Positions 58,026-64,000 of a stretch of 64,000 nt of DNA are shown one piece after another. The position numbers and the translations under genes were made by a program. The stretch's first letter is position 1, and every line of letters begins with the position of its first letter. Source of the DNA: Astrocystis sublimbata (taxonomy: Eukaryota > Ascomycota > Sordariomycetes > Xylariales > Xylariaceae); NCBI GenBank assembly GCA_022453515.1, contig JAJNNY010000005.1:868001-932000 (forward strand), in the 5' to 3' direction. The notes under the pieces are model-generated. The model ran no database searches. It had not been told where the DNA came from and saw only the letters and a list, made by a program, of their open reading frames with translations.

Positions 58026-59605
58026 TCATGCTGTGGCACCTGACTCGATGCCAATGGGGTAGTAGAACAACTCGTCGGGGTCGACTTCCGTCTTCAACTG
58101 GTTAAGCTTTGGCATGCTCTTTCCCCAATACATCTCGTGAGCCTCTGTCCTGTCTAGTGAGAGATCCGGGTAGTTGATGTACATGCCCAGTTCTGACCTC
58201 GGAATGGATTTGATGGTTGCCGCAGTCCACTCGTCCACAAGCTTCCGTGCCTCCTCCGTAACAGTTTTCCCTGTAGACCGGAAGAAAAATTGTAATATGT
58301 ACAATTTGTCGCGATGCGCGTAGGAGGACAAGTTGTGATCCGCATTCCAGACGGCCGAGGTCTTACCTCCCTGTAGATCAAGCTGGAAGTACCAGGCACC
58401 CGATACATTCTTCGCATGGTCGAACCAATAATCCACGAATTCTTGTGCCGATGCTCCGCTTAGACCTTTGAGTTCTAAACTCTTGCCGTAAAATGTCTCT
58501 TGCTACAACGGGTATTGTCAGAAGTGATTCGGAACTGTCTGTATCTCAGGTACGAACCTCGTTATGTGGCCATGTCTGATTGAGGCTCATTGTCGCAAAA
58601 TGCGACAAGCTTCCGGGCCAGTCAGTCGTACCTGTTGCGAGTATAGAACCTCCTGTTTTTTCCAAGAGCGGCGCGAGAGCATCTTGGAGTTGTGTCTTGT
58701 TGCCGTGGTAGATACCCTCCAGTTGTGTCATTCGTTGCGTGCCCATCACTCGCATATTGAGTTCGGCCGGCATAGTATTCAGTGTGTAATCCTCAAGTGC
58801 TTCCAGTGCGGCCACTGAATTCTCTTTCTTCAGTGGTAAATTGGCAACGAACCATGTTAGGTTGTCTGGGGGCGCAAATGTATTGAGCTCAAACGAGGTG
58901 ACGACCCCGAAGTTTGACCCAGCACCGCGCATACCCCAGAATAGGTCTTGGTTTTCCGTTTCTGAGGCATGGACAAGAGTCCCGTTGGCCAAAACGATAT
59001 TCAAACCGACTATCCAGTCGAGAGCGAGCCCATGGGTGTGGGAGCTCATGCCGAAGCCGCCATGGAGAGCGTGACCTGCAATCCCAACGCTGGATGGGTG
59101 TCAGCCTATGAACAGTCTCGTTGATGTTTTTCACGTACCCTGGGCAGGTGCCGTGGGATATGGCCCGTTTCCCCTGATCCCATAGCTCTACAGCGAGGTG
59201 GCCCAGCCGCGTACCCGGCTCTGCTGTGGCAATATTCGTCTTCGTATCTAGCTTGACGTCGAACATGCGGTCCAACTGAAGTACAAGGTGGCCATCCTCA
59301 CCTCCCAATCCGTATGATCCGTAGCTATGGCCGCCACACTTCGGAGTCACCTTGTACCCCGACCTAGCACCACATATGACGGCGCTCTGGATTTGCTCAG
59401 TCGTTGTCGGTACGGCGACCACGTCAGGTTTGTAGGCCAGCAGGGAGTTGAATGGTCTTGTGTCCCGCTCCCAGTCTTTCGAGTCAACCTGGTCGATAGT
59501 TGTTCCTGTCTCCGTCAGACAGTTGGCCAAAACAGCGCGCTTGTTCAACACTGCTGCGCGGGACAGCCCAGCGAGGAGAGCCAAACCGAAGGTCACCGTC
59601 CGCAT
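58026..59605 (-). CDS. Secreted AA7-type FAD oxidase (BBE-like)
   Basis: Three exons in transcript order: 59605-59139, 59089-58558 and 58502-58026; 491 aa. Introns are 49 and 55 bp. Residues 1-18 form a signal peptide. It is a PCMH-type FAD oxidase of the berberine-bridge / glucooligosaccharide oxidase family (CAZy AA7). Both covalent FAD attachment residues are present: His93 in CGGHSYGSYGLGG and Cys154 in SHGTCPGVGIAGHALHGGFG, so bicovalent flavin is expected. DLFWGMRGAGSNFGVVTSFE is the classic flavin-domain segment, and the C-terminus contains NYPDLSL followed later by YYWGK-like EMYWGKSMPKL, the BBE domain. It oxidises sugars or alkaloid-like alcohols and makes H2O2. The substrate cannot be told from sequence. 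Confidence 0.93.
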
Positions 59606-61284
59606 CTTGAGGGACCTTGAGCATTGATCGTGCTAACAGTTGCGACACTGCTCCCCCAAAATTTCAAGTTGGGGATAAGCTTCTTTTGAAGTCTTGCTCG
59701 ACTATACAGTATATCACTAGCCGTCTTACATTTTGAGCACTATGAGCTGCATCGCACGATTTTCCCAAACGGACTGAAGCTAAGACGTCAGAAATGGCCG
59801 TACTCATCGAAGCATAAGTGATCACATCGCCTTTCTCACGGTAATACGTCCCGATGAATTAATATCCATTCGACCCCGATGATCAGCTACGGGAGTTATT
59901 TTACTGCCTGCCATTCGTCCCGCCGTGGCTTGTAGATTGCGACTTATATTCTTACATGGGCAGTCATGTGCAGTTGGGCGCTGTCGAGTATGTCCCGACC
60001 ATTCTCGCCTTGGTAATGCTGGCTTCTGGCCATATGTTGGCCAACTTGTGATCAGGGTTGTAATCCTATAACTTGGCATACAGCCTATTCGCCGAGATCA
60101 TTGTCGGCAGTCGTATGCGCGGCGCCTATCTAGACGCTTCAGCAGCTACGTGAGACTGATCACCGCGGCAATACTGCGAATCTAAGAGGCTTAGTGATCT
60201 GCGTGTTCATACGTTTGACACCGATACAGTGTTTCGGTAGATACTAGGAGAGAGATACTCCTGTGTTCCCACGTGTACTTGGCGCTACCTGCTCCGTCGC
60301 AGTCCCAAACCAGGCTCTTTGTTTTTGTTTCCTCGAATCAGAGCTCTCGCTTTGATCGTCTGATCTCAATTCTTGCTCGACTCGAAGACAACACACGCCG
60401 ATGGCGGCAAGGTGGCGCGCCAAATCCGCCAACCTCAACACCACGAAGTAAGCAAATTATTTACCCGGCTTTGTAACACCGAGCTGAGATCGCCATTTCG
60501 TGAAGCCTCGCCCCACCAACCTGTATATGCTAGCAATTTCTGGAGTTCATTTACGTGGGAAATTACCGAGGGAGCTGCGGATATTATACCACGGCTATTT
60601 AGACGCAGTCTCAACGTCAGCACTATACACATCAGTATCCCTATGCTTCGTCAGGCATGTGAAACGTACAGACCGAGTATTCTGAACTGGCAGCAAGGCG
60701 GAAATGTCCTTCTCCCTCGGAGTGCATATGAAATATGGCATGTGGGGAAATTTCTGAATTCACAGCACGGATGAAACAAGCATCCATGATATGTTGTAGT
60801 TAGGGAGAGTCGCCCCCCCAGCCCCCGCATTACCAGCCCTCCGGACCATCTCAATTCAACCACGGATGAATGCATCGAGAACCTTGCTGCATGAAACACT
60901 TGTCAGCCTCCAATATACACCCAATATTTCCACGCATCCGAATGATACGGGGCATGCTCGGAAAATCATTCCGAGCCATTGCCGTTTTGCGCTCGCGGAG
61001 CCAACCTGGACGATCCGCCCAATCCACAAACGTATTCTTGAAACTGGCTACTCTCCCACAATGCTTATGATCGACCGGAAGAGACCGAATGCTGCTCTCT
61101 GGAGCTGAAAGGAGTCTGGAAATCATGCTACACGCACAATTACTCCGAAGTTGCGATGGGGTGATCTAACACATGTAAGTCCAGGTGTCGCCTCACCCCA
61201 GCCCGCCCTCCTCTCGCGGAAGCCTTCTTTTTTTCTCTACCGATATCTACAACATCCGCTTGGCAACGAGATAGGGATATCAAA
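59606..61284. other. Divergent intergenic spacer
   Basis: Head-to-head space between the AA7 oxidase and the lactonase-like gene, about 1.7 kb. Only short unsupported frames are present. No repeat family recognised. Confidence 0.5.
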
Positions 61285-62674
61285 ATGCCGTTACTGAAGC
61301 TCATCATGCCGGCACTGCTCGCTTTCCCTGCCCACGTGCTCGGCGTGAACCTCCTCGCGTCGCACTACACGGGCAAAATCTACCCCCTCTCGTTGGTTGA
61401 CAACTCTCTCACTGTCGGTCAAGCCATTACTGGTGCCGGCCTTCTCCCCGCCTGGCTGGGCCTCGACACCATCGGGGGCGCTAAGACCGTCTACTCGGTT
61501 GACGAGAGCTGGTTTGGCAGCGGTGTGCTCGCCGCCTTCACCGTCGGTGCAAACGGTTCCCTGGTGCAGTCGGGCAGGCTCGCCACGTCAGGGGCTAGTG
61601 TGCACGGCACGCCATATGCCAACGCGAAGTTCTTCGCGACAGTAGAATAGTACGTCATCCATTGTATCCCATCTCACCTACTGGATCTCACGTATCTGTA
61701 GAATGCACGTACTCACAACGTCCACAGTGACCCGTCTACTCTTACCACCTACGCCCTGCCCTTCCAGGCGGGCGGCAAGGTGCTGCAGCAGATGAAGTTC
61801 AACATGACGGCCCCTGGCCCACACCCGCGACAGAACGCGCCTCACCCACACGCCGCGCACGTCGATCCCACTGGGAAGTTTCTCCTCGTGCCGGACCTGG
61901 GCGCCGACCTGATCCGCATCTTCAGCATCAACCCCGACAACGGACAGCTGGTAGCCTGCCCCCCAGGAGAAGCAGCGCCCGGCGACGGGCCGCGCCACGG
62001 CGCTTTCTGGGCGCCGAAGAGTAACTCGACGGAGGGCATGATGCTGTACACGGTGAACGAGCTCGGCAACTCGGTCACCACGTGGAGTGTTTCGTATCCC
62101 GAGGGCAAGTGTCTATCGCTGGAGAGAAAGGAGACTCTCCCGACATACGCCGCCGGAAAGGCGCTGGCGGCGGGCTCCAAGGCTGCCGAGGTGCAAGTCA
62201 AGGGCAACTTTGTGTATGCCGCAAATCGCGCTGATCAGACTTTTGGAGAACAGCAGGATTCATTTGCTACTGTAAGAATAACCAGCACCCCTTTCGCCCC
62301 CTTCCCCCTTCATTTTCTGTCCTTTTCTTTTAGCAAAACAAAAACAAAAAGAAAGAGAAAAAAAGATTCGCAATCGACAGCCTGTCACAGAACAATCATT
62401 AACTCTACGTTTATAGTACGCCATCGACAGTGCCACAGGCTCGCTGTCCTTCGTGGAAACCACCAATGCGCACGCCTGGTTCCCGCGTACCTTCCAGATC
62501 AACAAGGCTGGTGACCTCGTCGCCGTGGGTGGGCAGACCAGTAGCAATGTCGCAATTGTAAAGCGTGATCCTGTGTCTGGGAAGCTGGGCGAGCTTGTCG
62601 CTGATGTCAAGGTTGCAACGCCTGGTCGCGAGCAGGAAGAGGACGGGCTCAGTGCTGTGATCTGGATTGAGTAG
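61285..62674 (+). CDS. Secreted lactonase-like beta-propeller protein
   Basis: Three exons: 61285-61649, 61728-62271 and 62417-62674; 388 aa. Introns are 78 and 145 bp. A signal peptide (residues 1-20, MPLLKLIMPALLAFPAHVLG) precedes a seven-bladed propeller of the 6-phosphogluconolactonase / muconate-cyclase type. Family marks are VYSVDESWFGSGVLAAFTV, SGASVHGTPYANAKFFATVE then YDPSTLT, HPHAAHVDPTGKFLLVPDLG and ADLIRIFSINPDNGQL, DGPRHGAFW, LYTVNELGNSVTTWSV and WFPRTFQINKAGDLVAVGGQ. The joins across both introns keep phase. Secreted fungal members are often annotated as carboxy-cis,cis-muconate cyclase-like or lactonase; the actual substrate is unproven. It faces the AA7 oxidase head to head, and oxidase products can be lactones, but a link is only inference. 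Confidence 0.87.
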
Positions 62675-63581
62675 GTAGGGAAGTAGGCCAATGCGTGATT
62701 GCTGCAAAATTGTCTTTTGGTTATCGCCAAACGTGTACATACAAAACGATTGAGCGACAATTGAGCAAAATGAAGCTTCAAACACCGTTGTGAGCGATGC
62801 AAACCTATTGGAGCCCCTGGATCTCAAGTCGTAGATTCTAGTTTCGCCTGATCGAATGAACTACTGCTCTCGAGACGTCTCTGTGAAGTCATTCGCTTTG
62901 CCTATCTGTAGGCCCAGTAGTCCGGGATCCGGGGTACATCACATTGTAGCAGATGGGTTAGGTCCCTCACGGTTCTAGATAGACTAGGCACAACAAACAG
63001 GGGCTCGAAAGGCGCCCGGGATGCCTGATACTACGTTAGCTTGGCAGCCGGTTCAACGGGCCGTGAGAAAGTCTGTGGGGGAAAACTTTAGAATGTATCT
63101 CCAATGACTGATATTAAAAGTTCTAGAAATAGGGCTGTCTTGCGACTTGGAGGTATAGGGGCCCTCGGCGAGCTCCGATCTGCCTGGCAGACATATTTTG
63201 GCAGGAAAGGCTGCCCGATTCATACGCAAAATGATCTGCGCAGTTGGGTACCTGAGATTTGGGTGGGGGGCTTTTTCCACAAGGAGGCAGACATGGTGCT
63301 TGCTACCTGCAGGCCGTGTTTATACCTCTTTTCATTCATGCCGTCATTGTATGCGCGATATCTAGCATTCCCCATAGTAAAATTATTTTGAGTCACACAA
63401 AAGCTCCGTTGCCGAAGGGGGTTGCGGACAGAAACAAACGCAAGTCCCTTCTGGCCCATGTCCCTTTGTTAATATTGATATCACTCGTGAAACTCCTGAA
63501 AACCAGTGAAACCAACCCGATGCAGTATCCGCCATCATCAAGCAAAGCCCAGCCGAAATGAAAAGCAGGGAGGCCGGGCTC
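62675..63581. other. Convergent 3' spacer
   Basis: Between the lactonase-like gene and the BAR protein gene. Short frames are unsupported. No gene seen. Confidence 0.5.
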
Positions 63582-63976
63582 TTATACAGTGCCGCTGATG
63601 CTCAGCTCACGGATCTCCTGCAGGACCTGCTCGACGCGTTGGTCGAGTTGGCCCTCGGCGTACTGGTCACGGGTGTCGGCGTCGAGATACTGTTGGACCT
63701 GAGCCATGCGGCTGTATGCTTCGGCGCAGAACCGTAGCTGGATCTTGACGAGGGCCTCGAAACTTGGATCGAGGTATGGCACGCGCATGTCAATCAGCTG
63801 GGGCAGTTCGCTGGATAGCTGGTCGTTCAGCTGCTCATACGCGACTCTGGCCATGTCCATCTCCTTTTCCGTGCGCGGCAGCTTCGTCACGTCCTTGTCG
63901 GGCTTCTCGGCGAGCTTCTTGACTTTCGCGCGCAGGGCGTCGTAGTCGAGCAGTTTGTGACCGCGCTTCTTAATGC
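63582..63976 (-). CDS. BAR-domain protein, C-terminal exon (partial)
   Basis: Last exon of a gene that continues beyond the right edge of the window. The acceptor CATCCAG precedes the exon start at 63976, and CCTAAC 13-18 nt upstream is a good branch site. The exon encodes about 131 residues: KKRGHKLLDYDALRAKVKKL, DVTKLPRTEKEMDMARVAYE, QLNDQLSSELPQLIDMRVPY and LDPSFEALVKIQLRFCAEAY, ending RELSISGTV. This is the second half of a BAR domain, as in amphiphysin-like Rvs proteins. It stops right after the BAR domain without an SH3, which fits Rvs161/Hob3 rather than Rvs167. Role: membrane curvature at endocytic sites with actin. Earlier exons are not visible. Confidence 0.88.
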
Positions 63977-64000
63977 CTGGATGTGGTGTTAGGACCATTC

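Noticed and set aside
1..64000. tRNA, rRNA or CRISPR arrays
   Set aside because: No B-box-like GGTTCGANTCC with matching A-box, no rRNA segment and no regularly spaced direct repeats were found by reading; a covariance-model scan would be decisive for tRNAs.

Overview
The window is nuclear DNA of a filamentous ascomycete (Pezizomycotina, most likely Sordariomycetes). This rests on short GT-AG introns (mostly 48-158 bp, many with CTAAC/CTRAY branch sites), one gene per 2-2.5 kb, families typical of filamentous fungi (AA7 oxidase, S28 peptidase, PNGase A, YAT permease, GT15) and intergenic clusters of TACCTAGGTA-like palindromes. The genus cannot be named from the sequence alone. All gene models were built by hand: exon junctions were chosen so that splice sites, reading phase and family motifs agree. 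26 protein genes are called; the last is cut by the window edge.

Layout. 1-3.2 kb: gene-poor, microsatellites and degenerate repeats. 3.2-15.7 kb: disordered hypothetical protein, AidB-like acyl-CoA dehydrogenase, secreted S28 carboxypeptidase, membrane-anchored M24 peptidase, Ytp1-family membrane protein. 17-26.8 kb: small secreted protein, secreted PEBP-family protein with a 10-nt microexon, beta-carbonic anhydrase, fungal transcription-factor-like protein, PNGase A amidase, cysteine-rich small secreted protein. 27.5-42.8 kb: cytosolic tyrosyl-tRNA synthetase with an 11-nt microexon, a divergent Ctr copper transporter / ferric-cupric reductase pair, ToxD-like reductase, PLD-like protein, amino-acid permease. 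44-50 kb: two divergent Golgi-type glycosyltransferases and an Alb1-like ribosome-biogenesis protein. 50.6-64 kb: an 11-exon divergent kinase-like protein, threonine aldolase, proline iminopeptidase, AA7 FAD oxidase, secreted lactonase-like propeller and the last exon of a BAR (Rvs161-like) protein.

The genes do not form one pathway. The clearest functional unit is the copper transporter / metalloreductase pair at 30.5-34.7 kb (reduction of metal followed by copper movement). Secreted or surface hydrolases and small secreted proteins suggest a saprotrophic or host-associated lifestyle.

The most unusual signal is a family of three near full-length similar introns in two unrelated genes (14813-14952, 32759-32912, 33566-33710). 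They look like introner-like elements, that is, introns that have multiplied. No PKS/NRPS cluster, CRISPR array, rRNA or tRNA gene was recognised.
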